Shown here in pieces: positions 1 to 17,200 of a stretch of 64,000 nt of DNA. The DNA is from Micractinium sp. NFX-FRZ (taxonomy: Eukaryota > Chlorophyta > Trebouxiophyceae > Chlorellales > Chlorellaceae). Both the position numbers and the translations under genes were made by a program. The stretch spans positions 310,001 through 374,000 of the forward strand of contig JAPTJF010000007.1 in the NCBI GenBank assembly GCA_029339195.1. Direction: 5' to 3'. Positions within the stretch are counted from its first letter, which is position 1. Every line of letters starts with the position of its first letter. Under the pieces are notes generated by a model. It was not told the origin of the DNA. It saw only the letters and a list, made by a program, of their open reading frames with translations, and made no database searches.

Positions 1-6428
<6,428 letters not shown>

Positions 6429-6902
6429 CTTTCCGTCCTTGCTCTCCTCTAGCGGTGATGAGCGGCAGGCGCTGCCGCGCCGGTGCAAGTGGTAGTTGCA
6501 AGCTCCCTGGTGACTGTAGCACGATGCTCACGCGGAAAAGGCGCCACGCCGCCCAGCAGCGCTCGCGCAGTTGTCAAGGAGCGGCGCCCGGGGGTGGTGC
6601 GATCGTGTTCGGGCGGCACAGAAGTGAACGAGGCCCTGCTGGCGTGCAGCGGGGGACGGGCAAGTCTCGGAGGCAGACGCAGCACGCAGCAGGGAAGTGC
6701 GCTCTTGCTGCCACATAGCGAAGCCCAATGCATCCAAAAACTGCCATCTATCAGTTCTCAAGTGTTAGCAGCTGATCCGAGACCCTTGTAGCCCGGCAAT
6801 TGAGAGACCGTCCATCTACACCAGTCGTGCCGGGCCCCTCAGCGCTCCCACGCCCGTTATCCTGGGTTTCGTACCCTGCAAGGAGTCATTGGGGCGACCG
6901 GG
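6429..6902. promoter_or_regulatory. Divergent promoter region, helicase / F-box-LRR
   Basis: This 474-bp gap separates the start codons of two genes pointing away from each other, so both promoters and 5' UTRs should lie here. I see no TATA box or other motif I could defend. The sequence is less GC-rich towards 6720-6800. Confidence 0.45.
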
Positions 6903-9900
6903 ATGCCACCAGCCGGCGCAGGAGCGCGTGGTCCACCTGTGGGCGGCGGGCGGGAGGGCGGCGGGGCGCCCAGCCCATCCAAATGGCAGGCGCTGCCACC
7001 GTTCCTGGGCCACCGCATTGTGCTTGACGTGGTCTCTACCGAACCTCGGTGGCCATTGGTCGTGGCGGACATGCGCCTGGTGTGCCGCGACTGGCGCACC
7101 ACCGTCTGCGAGGCGCTGCCGCTGCTCACGCCACGTGTGCACCGTCCTACTGATGATGTCGCCATCCACACCCAGGCGGCATTCGTGGCTGGCTTCCCAA
7201 ACCTGCGCCTACTGCGCCTCTTCAGCCAAGGTGCGCATGCTTCTTCAACTGCCAAGGGACGCAAGGCCATCCCCTCGTGTGCATTCCAGTCAGCCTGAGC
7301 CTTGTCCCACCGAGTCGAGTGTCCCTGCTCACCCTCTCCACATACGCTGGCGTTCCCTCCCTTGCGGTGCATGCATGCGTGGCTGCAAGCAGGTGGTTTC
7401 ATGACGACGCGGGCACTGCAGCACATGTGTGCCGCCTGCGGCCGCTTGCAGCACCTCTCCCTGATCGGCTGGCAGGGGCTGGAAAAAGGGGCCCTGCCTC
7501 AGCTGTCTGCCCTGCGCAAGCTGCGCACACTTGAGGTCGCCTGCAACTCGCTGAGCCTGGAGCCTGCCCTTCTGGAAGCCCTGCGGCAGCTGCCCCACCT
7601 GGAGCCTGCTGGCCTGGAAGCTCTGCAGCAGCTGCCCCGCCTGCAGCCTGCCGACCTGGAAGCCCTGCGGCAGCTGCCCCATCTGGAGCGCCTGGCACTG
7701 CAGGGCGACTCCTTGATCCCCGATGGTGCGCACATGCAGCTGTGCCACGCTGCATTGACGCATGCAGCCCTGCTGCTGTGCGTGCACATGAACGGCACAA
7801 CTGTCCTGGCGCCAGCGCTGTGGAGCCCTCTCATGCGTGCGGTTAGAGCTCGTCAAGCCGCCGCCCTTCCATGACTGCCCCAACACCTGGCACAAGCATC
7901 CCCCGTTCCATACCTGCTCCCTGCCGCAGAGCTAAGCGGTCTGAGCAGCCTGACCTCTCTGGACGTCTCGGCCACGCGTTGGGGCAGTGAGGCGCAGCAG
8001 GCACAGCTGGCGCGTGCCCTCCTCCAGCTGCCCCGCCTGCGCCACCTGGGCCTGCAGGGCCTGACCGAGACAGCCTGCGACAGCCTGTCGCAGCTCAGCG
8101 CACACAGCAGCCTGACGAGCCTCACGCTGCAAGGAAGCATGGGTGACTGCAGCATGCACCGGGCGGCGGAGGCTGCCCTGGCGCCGCTGCTGCTGGGGCC
8201 GGGCGGCGCCAGGGGAGGCGCCCTGGGGCTGCGGCGCCTGCGCCTGCGCGTCATGAGCTGGCAGCCCGACCCGGAACCACAGCCCCTCCACCTCTCCATG
8301 CTTACTAAGCTTGAGAGCCTGGTTGTGGATTACAAGTGGCTGCAGGTGTGGGTGCCCGCTGGCCTGCCTGCTCTGTTGACGCTGCTGCCGCTGCCACCCA
8401 CAGCACTGTCAAGCTCTTCCCAAGCCAGCCAGCCGCTGCATCCCGCTGTGCCAATACATTGCAGTGCATGCTGCCTTGGCTCACACTAGGATGCCCACAG
8501 TCATCATCATCATCATCACATTGCAAGCCCACGAAGGCAGCAGGACTCGTGCTCAGGTAGTCGCATGCCGGCTTGACCAGCATTGCCATTCCCCCCTTGC
8601 CGTCCCTTGCTGCAGCTGTCCCCTACAACACAGTTTAGCTGCCTGGCCTGTCTTACCGAGCTGGACATCGACCTGGAGGCAGAGCAGGTGGGGAGGAACG
8701 GGGGGCAGCACGAGTCGAGTGTGGGAGGCGGGCGGGCGGGCGGGCGGGCAGTGGGGCCGACACGTCAGGGAGGAGAGCAGGCACTGCTGACACCGCGTCA
8801 CCCCAGCTGCTTGCCCTTCAGGCCGCCAAATGTTGCATGGCTGTGCATTGTGCCGGCCGCGGCTAACATGCACGTGTTGCTGCCCTTGGCACCTTGGCCG
8901 GCCGCATCAACTCTCCCGCCTCTCCTGCCGGCTGCAATACCTCACATTTGCCTATTGCAATGTGCCGGCTGAAGTACGTCACATTTGCCTATTGCAACGT
9001 GCCGACTGCAACACCTCACACTTGGCTGCCCCGTCACGCGCCTCTGGCTGTAGGCCAACGCTGACGGCGTCCGTGTGAGCCCCACCGACGTCGTCAGGGC
9101 TGTGGGGGACCACCTCACCGCGCTGCGCGCGCTTCGCCTGCGGGGCTGCCAGAGCGTGCAGGAGCCTGGCTTTGTCCACCTCTCCCGCCTCTCATGCCTC
9201 ACCTCTTTGTCGATGGAGCTTGCCCATGCCTTTGGCGGGGAAGCCCTGGCTGCCCTGCTGGCGTTGACCGGCCTGCGCAGCTTGGTTGTGCTGGCGCCCT
9301 TCCTCGACGCTGCTGGCGTGGAGGCTGCATGCTTCCAGCACGATGCGCGGCCCGCCGCCCTGCTGCCCAGCCTCACGCACCTGTCTCTGCAGTACTGCAC
9401 GCGACTCAGGTGGGGATTGGGCATCCGCTGGGGGTGACTGGGGGTGAGGGGGGTGTGGGTGCGTGCGTTTAGGTGGCTGGTGTGGGGTGGTGTGGGTTGG
9501 TGCGCACAGGTGTCTGGTGTAGGGTGGGGTGGGTGACGTCATGCACTGTCAACCCCCCAGGTCCAACATGCTCATCCTTCAGAGGTTGCAGCCCTGCGTT
9601 GGGGCGCTTCTGGTCGAGAGGGCCGCTGACGGTGGCAACGGACAAGGCGGACAGACGCGGCAGCTATTCGTGCCCCTCCCGGTCCTCCCCATCTCTTCAA
9701 CGGTCAAAACAGCAAGGGCTTTGCTAGCGCAACGCATGGCACAGCACCCCGGACTTCCACTCCCTCTCCGTCCCCCTCCACCCCTGCTGCCCACCCGCAG
9801 CAAAACCGCCTTGGTTCAGTTTGCCGCCGTGCTGCCCGCGCTGCGCCACGTGTCACTCAGCGCCCATCCCCGCCCAACCCGCCAGCACGTGCAGTACCTG

Positions 9901-10077
9901 CTGCAGCGCTGCAAGCACCTGCGCCTGCTGCAGTGCTATTGGGTCCCAACGCCTGCCCCTGTTCCGCACCCCGGAAGCGGCATGCTTCTGCCTGAGGCTG
10001 AGTGGCAGCAGCAGCAGCGGCACGAGGAGGACGCCGCCTTCGACCGAGCCTGGAGGCTTCGCCTGTGCCCCCCGTGA
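6903..10077 (+). CDS. F-box-like leucine-rich-repeat protein
   Basis: Exons: 6903-7230, 7393-7725, 7930-8345, 8616-8687, an unresolved exon ending 8973, 9054-9409, 9561-10077; about 720 residues. The first exon holds a short F-box-like helix pair (VADMRLVCRDWRTTV) after a Gly/Ala/Pro-rich N terminus. The rest is LRR, with repeated L..L..L.L spacing: LSGLSSLTSLDVSATRW, LPRLRHLGLQGL, LTALRALRLRGC, LPSLTHLSLQYC. Within the second exon a block (LE(A/P)ALRQLPHLEP and relatives) is repeated three times. F-box/LRR proteins usually choose substrates for SCF ubiquitin ligases; that role is inference because the F-box is weak. Phases agree at every junction except around 8690-8973, where no AG gives the right frame. 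The acceptor-like tract near 9800 could mark one more intron. Confidence 0.7.
8932..9010 (+). repeat. Short tandem repeat, period 37 bp, at an LRR exon edge
   Basis: The phrase cacatttgcctattgcaa occurs at about 8943 and 8980. It is followed each time by a version of cgtgccggctgaa, with a third partial start near 9014. The first copy encodes the LRR stretch LTFAYCNVPA; the second lies after the likely donor GAA|GTACGT. Confidence 0.7.
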
Positions 10078-11290
10078 GCACGCCTGCCAGCGCCCGGTGG
10101 CAATGTGTGCATGCCCCGTGCGCGCTTGTGAGTGGGCACCTGGCTCTTGCTGGCGGCGCCGCCGCCGTCTTCACCGCTCCTGCCCACTACTGCGTCCTTT
10201 TCCTGCCTGCTGGCTTGCCACCGTCCTGTGCCCCGAACTGCCCCAGCCAGTGCTTTCCAACTGCCTGGGTCCACACCCCTGCTGGTCTCCCCAGTTTGAC
10301 AAGTTCAAGGCTCTTCCTCTCTTCCTTGGTGTCGCCTTGGTGTTCCCTCCTCTTGCAGGGCGCGTGCTGGGACGACCTATGACCTCTTCACCCCGCTCGA
10401 CGAGCTGGCAGCTCCGGCTGAAACACAAAGGCTGCAGCAGAACAGCGGTGCACTGGGTTGAGCATGGAGGGCGCGGCGAGAGTATGGCTTCCGGGGTTGT
10501 GGTGCTACACTACAGCCCATGGGTCCTTTAGGAAGGAGGTCAGTTGAAAACAGGGTTTGTATATAGTTGCAGTACTCGAAGATTGTAAAGAACAAATCAG
10601 GGGGCGTGGTTGCCACAAAAATGCCAGGGGCCTGGCAGAAGGGACGGTGGTGCAGCCAGAGCCACCGCCAGCAGATTTGCCTTGCCCCCTTTCTATGACT
10701 TCCTGCGGCCACCAGCCCCCTCTGAGCGCCAAGGACTCTTGCCAGTACGCTGCCGGCCTGTACCAGTATCACCAGCGGTGAGCGTCCTGCCGCCAGTCCG
10801 CCAGGCGGTGCTGACCAGACGGACCCTGGACCTGCTCAGTCACCCTACTGAACGGTGAACCACACGCATGGGGCTTGACAGCGATGAAAATCGTAAGGAA
10901 ATATGTGCCTTCACCCTACAGCCTCTGGTTCCCAGCGCCAGTCTACACAAACAGGCGCACCGCGCAGGCGGCAGCAGGCGGCAGCTGGAACCTTGGTGAG
11001 GGTGCAGCTCGCATGGAGCGCGCGGCTAGGTCAGCGCCCTTGCAATCTATGGACACATGCCAGGGCACCAGAATTGCGTTCAAGGACGAGCAAAAGGACC
11101 CAAGGCACAGGACTCAGCACGAGCGCAGCAGGTCTTCAAGTCCCGCCAATTTGCTCGGTAGAGGCTAACTATCAGTGGGGTGTGCAGCCGGAGGGTCGCC
11201 CAAGCCGCATTGTCTTGCCGATCACTGCCAGCGCCACAGTGCTTGCCTCACAAGTCTCGCCCGCGGGCAGGAGGGGCTCACAGGCGCGCC
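10078..11290. other. Intergenic region between the LRR and RBR genes
   Basis: I see no supported coding region in these 1.2 kb. A TGTAA near 10584 fits the green-algal poly(A) signal and may end the upstream transcript. The right end should hold the promoter and 5' UTR of the RBR ligase gene. The open frames here have no family resemblance. Confidence 0.4.
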
Positions 11291-14200
11291 ATGAGCGACT
11301 CGGATTACGAGGACTATGCCGACGACGCGTCTATGGACCAGGCCGGGTGGTCGGACGATGAGGGGCTCGCCTGGAGCGAAGGGGAGGAGGCGGAGGCCTC
11401 CTCGCCCATGGCCAAGAGCACCAAGGTTAGAGGGTAGTCCGAAAGCGCGCCCCGGGGCGCTCCCGGGCGCTGCCGGCGGGGGCGGGCGGCGGGAGCGGCG
11501 GCAGGCGGAACGGATAGTTGCGTACGACAGACGCCTGGCTGCCGTGCTGCACAATTGTGCGCCATTCTACGAATGCCGCCCACGTGCCTGTCAAGTGTTG
11601 CTTGGTTGCCCTGAAAGCCTGCACCCGCCCGTTTGCCACGCCTGCCTGCCGCGCGTGCTCACACTTTGCCTCTGTTCCATTTTGTTTGTTGCGTGTCGAT
11701 CCACAGAAGACGTTCCTTGTGCTAGACGGCGAGGAGCTGCGTGACCGGCTGAAGGCGGCGGTGTCGCAGGTGCGGTGACAGGGCGTGCGCCTGCCGGTGC
11801 CAGTGGGCTGGTGCATGGGAGGAGACGGGCAGCCAGCGAGTGTGGGCCGCCGGTGTTCCGCCGGTGCTGCTTACGCCTGCGCCTGCCCTCTCCATGTACC
11901 AGCACCCAGCCTCGGCATGGGCTTGCTCCTGGGCCGGCTGTACCGCCGCCTCACAGCTGCTCCGCACTGCCGCAACCCTGCTCCCATTCCATTCACACAC
12001 ACACGCGCGCCTGCTGGTCACACCTGCTGGTCATTTGTATGTCTGCCTGTGTCTCGCGCAGGCTTTTGCCAGTCGTCCTTGTGTTGTTCACGCCGACATG
12101 GGTGCGTCCCTCTGCCCCCCTGCAACAGGTGGTGGACTTGCTGTGCATCTCCGATGCCGAGGCCACCCGCGCGCTGCGCTACTACAAGTGGGACCTCACA
12201 AAGCTGCAGGTAGATTCACTGATAGTTATATAAGAGAGGCCGGCTTTCACTTGTTGTGGGCGGGTTGGTGGGAAGATTTGTAGTTGCTGCGCCACCATAA
12301 GTGGGACCTCACAAGTTCCCAGGTGTGGGCGGGCTGGTTACATGTGGTGGATGGTCCGTGCCATGCTGTGCAGCCTGTAGCGCTGTGCTACTGGAGCCTG
12401 CCATTGCAGCACAGTGCCTGTGTGTGCACGGCCGTGTTTGTTTGGCCGCTGCATTCACCAGCATGCCTCGTCCGATGCCACCCCCTCGCCCAGTGGCTCA
12501 CGTGCACCACCTCACTGGCCGGTCACCCTGCTGTGTGCCACCCCGCAGGAGGACTGGTTCACAGACCCTGACGCGGTGCAGACAAAGGTGGGGCTCGTGG
12601 GTGAGCAGCCCTCGACCGGCAGGAAGGAGGTGAGCGGGGGGAGGGGCCCAGTTGTGTGTGTGCGCGCTGTTGGGAGGGCCAGCCGGGTGCGCACTTGGGG
12701 GGGCAGGGGACGGGGGGCAGGGGACGGAGGGGGAGGCGTAAAGGAGGGCTGCTGGCTGGTGGGTGCTGGGTGGGACGCGGCCTGTGGGCGGAGGTGGGTG
12801 CCTGCTGGGGGCGAGATGATTGCGGGGGGGGGGGGGAGCAGGGACACATTTATTTGACAAAGAAAACACGGTGTTTTGCTCTGTAGAGCAACGGGGCTGC
12901 CTGCTGCGCCCTTCCTCTTTAAGCATGCACCCAATCAACAGCACACCCCTGGCCTTCAATCCGCCTCGCCCGTCACACACGCACCGCCTTGTTGCCGCAC
13001 ACCTTTACAGGAGACCTGCAAGATCTGCTTCGAGTCCTATCTGGTGGCTGACATGGCGTCGGCACGCTGCAAGCACTACTACTGCAAGGTGCCCGGGCGG
13101 GAGAGGCGGGCTCCTGTGCCTGTCAGGCTGTTCTAGTCCATTCTTTACAGCTTTCGACCTGTATGCATGCCATATGTTGTTCGTGGTTGCGTGCATGTCG
13201 TCTTGAATGCGCTGCAAGCAGTACTGCTGCAAGGTGGGGCCGGGGGACTGTGGCCACTGTTGCCTGGGTGGTTCTGTTCGCTGTTTGTTTCACTGTTTGT
13301 ATGTTGGCAAAGGGGCTGCACGCAGCAATGCCCGCGGCATGGTGCGCCTGGGACATGGGAGTGTGCACCTTGGCTGGCTGTCTGGCGGTTTTGTTCCACA
13401 GGGACAGACGAGACATGCCAGTGATTGCCTATATGAGTATTCATGTCTTGTGCGCCCGCCGCTGCTGTGCCTGTGGCCCTGCAGGACTGCTGGCGGGGCT
13501 ACATCCACAACGCCATCGACTCGGGGCCCTCCTGTCTGGACCTGCGCTGCCCAGACCCAGGTGTGTGACAGCAATAGGCTGTGAGCCTGCCTGCCTGCCC
13601 CTGTGCCACGCCCTCCTGCCACGTGCACGCCTGCCTGCTGCCCTAGCATGGCCTGCCAGCTGTTACTCTGTGGCTGCCAGGTCGCCCAGGGCTTGCTGCC
13701 CCCCTTGCAACGCCGTTCGGTTTGTGCCAGACCTTTGTCCCCCACTGCTCCTCCATCTCAACGCCACTGCGTGCTTCTCTGCCTTGCAAACCCGGCCTCC
13801 ACATTGCTGCAGAGTGCAAGGCAGCGGTGCCCCGCACCGTCATCCTGACAACAGCCGACAAACAGCACACGCAGCGGTGCGTGCGCCACTCTAACCGCCG
13901 CTTCTGCCTGCTCCTGACAGCGGCCTGCGCCTGCACGCCTGCCAGCTCTCTCTTGGCTGCATTGAGATTGGGGTGCTGCCACCTGCTTGATGGCTGCGCC
14001 TGCCTGCCCGCCCCCACCTGCTTGCCCTTCTCATTCCCACCCACCCGCATGCCCCGCACCCGCTTGTGTGTGTCACAGGTACGAGGAGTTTGCTGTCAAC
14101 TCGTTTGTGGACGACCAGCGCCAGATTGTGTGGTGCCCGGCCCCGGGTGAGTGGCAGGGGCAGGGGCAGGGCAGGGTAGGGGCACCATGGTGTGTTAGTT

Positions 14201-17200
14201 ACCGGGGCCAGCTGCAGGGCAGGGCAGGGCAGGGCAGGGTGTGTGTGACAGGGTGTACTGCCTAAAGTATGTGCAGGGGTGGCTAGTTCAGACAGGTTCG
14301 TGGTGGTGGTGCCCAGAGCTGGGTTGGTGGGGACCGCACTGCCTCGACCCTGCACCCACCACATGCCCCTGCCAGCACGCGGGGCCAAGCGGGAGTGACC
14401 GCCAGGGGGTGGCTCACGTCCCTGCCTGACCCCAGCCTTCCTCACACCCCTTACTGCGCCCCCTCACCCGCCGCAGACTGCCAGCACGCGGTGCTGAGCC
14501 TGAGCGACCGCCTGGGCGTAGCCCAGGACGTCTTCTGCCGCTGCGGCTCCGCCTTTTGCTTCAACTGCAAGGAGGAGGCGCACCGCCCCGTGGACTGCGA
14601 GACCGTGCGGCAGTGGATGGTGAGCCCAGTGCTTGGCTATGTTCAGCGTCTGCATGTGCCGGTAATGTTGTAGGCAGGGGTGGGGAAGATGGACTGCGGG
14701 GCCATGCGGCAGTGGATGGTGAGCCCAGAAACCAGGGTAGAGTTGTTCCTGCACGTGATTTGGTGGGCAGGGGCTGGACAAGGGTGGCTTGCAAGACCGT
14801 GCGGCAGCAGATGGTGAGGCCAGCAATATCTCAAACAGTGATGCTAATTGGCCCTGGCTCCCGGCCTCCTCTTTCCGTCCTGCCTGGGCCCTGCCCGAGT
14901 CACGCTTTGCCTGCCCTGCTTGGCTCGCTGCCTGCCCGACCCCTGGCAACCGTCACTGCGTGCTGCTGCCAACGGCGCTCCCGCACTCGCTCCCTGCAGA
15001 TCAAGAACAGCGCGGAGAGCGCCTGGCTCGCTGCCCGCCCGCCCTGACAATCATCACTGCGTTCTGGTGCCCTATGTGTGCCTACACTTGCTGCAGATCA
15101 AGAACAGCGCGGAGAGCGAGAACCTGAACTGGATCCTGGCAAACACCAAGCCCTGCCCCAAGTGCACGTGAGTGGGCCCACGCCGGCTGCCAACAGCCGT
15201 GCGTGCGTGGGGGGCCGTGCACGGCAGCAGCGGGGCAAGAAGAAGCAGGGATTGCATGCCCACGTAACCCACTCCTTGCACGCCCTGCCACCTGCCCATA
15301 CTGCTGCTCCTCCCTGCCCGCCCCTCCCGCCCCTTCCCTGGTCTTTCCCCCAACAGGCCCCCCATTGAGAAGAACCCGAGCCGCACACATCACTTCCTGC
15401 CCCCCAATGCCTCTGTCCTCACAACCTCCCTGCCCTCTCCCGCCCATGGCGTGTGTGCAGGCGCCCCATTGAGAAGAACCAGGGGTGCATGCACATGACG
15501 TGCTCGCAGTGCCGCCACGAGTTCTGCTGGCTGTGCCAGGGGCCCTGGGCGGAGCACGGGGAGCGCACGGGGGGCTTCTACAACTGCAACAGGTAGGTGG
15601 GGGCGGGCGGGGCGGTCTGGCAGGCAGGTCGGCCGTATCAGAGGAGGGCAAGGTGAGCAGGTGCAGGTGCACATACGGCGCAAACTCCAGTTACGTATCA
15701 GTGTGCTGATCAGTATGCTGTCACCATTCTTCTTTCTGTGGCAGGTTTAAAAAGGCGGTGGAGAAGGGCGAGGTGGACGAGCAGGAGCAGAAGCGGCAGC
15801 ACGCGCGGCAGTCGCTGGAGCGGTACATGCACTACTGGCAGCGCTGGGCGGAGAACGACTCGTCGCGCAAAAAGGTGGGTGGCGTGCGCGGGGCGCGGGG
15901 TTGGCAGTGTGCCCCACCATTTGAGGGGCACACTCGTCTGAGTGTGCTGGTGGGCGGGGCTTGCAGGTGGCGGGCCAAAGCAGGTGAGTGGACGAGTGAG
16001 TGAGGGTGTGGCGGCCAGGTGGGCTGGACTGGCCCCCCGCGCTGCCCTTGGCCGGCTGCGCTTTCTCAACAAACCAACCAACCAACCTTCCCAGCACTGC
16101 CTTGTTGCGCCCCGCCCTCCTGTGTGTTTCCGTCGGCAGGCGCTGAAGCAGGTGGAGAAGTTTCGTGGTGAGCAGCAGGAGGTGCTGAGCGAGCGCACCG
16201 CCACGCCCACCAGCCAGCTCAAGTTCATTGTGGACGCGTGGATGCAGGTGGGGGCGGGAGGGAAGATTGCTTGCTTGCTTCCTTGTGGTTGCTGCCGCTG
16301 CCGCTGCTGCTGCGGGATGCTGATGCTGATGCTGGGTTTTGTTGCTGCTGCCACTGCTGCTGCTGGTTGTACTTGCTGCTGCTGGTGCAAGCGATTTCCT
16401 GGGGCCGAGTGCGGGTGTAGGAAGTCGCAGGCCTGGAGGGTAAGGGGCGCATTCGCTCAGCTAGCCAGACAGCTTGGCTAGCAGCTCGGAAGGAGCCCTC
16501 TCCTGCCGCCCTCTCCTGCCGCTTGCAGCAGCGGGTCCCCCCCCTCCCCCTTCCCCTCTCCCACTTCATGCCGCCAGCCCTGCCGCACCCGGCCTCCAAC
16601 CCTCGTCGTGCCTGCCTGCCTGCCCTGCCTGGGCGCCTCTCCATAGGTGGTCCACTGCCGCCGCATCCTGAAGTGGACCTACGCCACCGCTTACTACACC
16701 TTCGAGGTACGCCCTCAGCCAGTTGTACCCCTGCTGTGAACCGCTGCGCGATGCTCTGTGCAACATGTGCTGCAAGGCCCGGCATGTCTCTGCCACTCTC
16801 CCTTGCATCCCGGCTCTGCAACATGGCATGTCGTGCTGCCCCTGCCAGGGGCGCAGCGCATGGCCAGGCCTGTGCCCCGCCTGCCCCACCCTGTCTTGTG
16901 CACGAGACTGCCGAGTCGTCCATGGAGACTGCTGCTGCCACCTGTGCTGTGCCGCCCTGCATAGTGCATCGCCCTGCCTGCATGCCATGGGCTGCTCACC
17001 TCGCCTCACATCGCCCCTCTGCTCCTCCCCACTTGACCTGGCCTGCTCCGCCCGCTCTCCCTTGGTGCAGGAGTCTGCGGGGGCGAGCAAGGAGCACCGC
17101 GAGCGCATGGCGCAGCACCAGGAGTTCTTTGAGTTCAACCAGGTGCGGCGATGATGTGTGTGTGTGTGTGTGTGTGTTGTGTCCGACTTGACACAGAACA

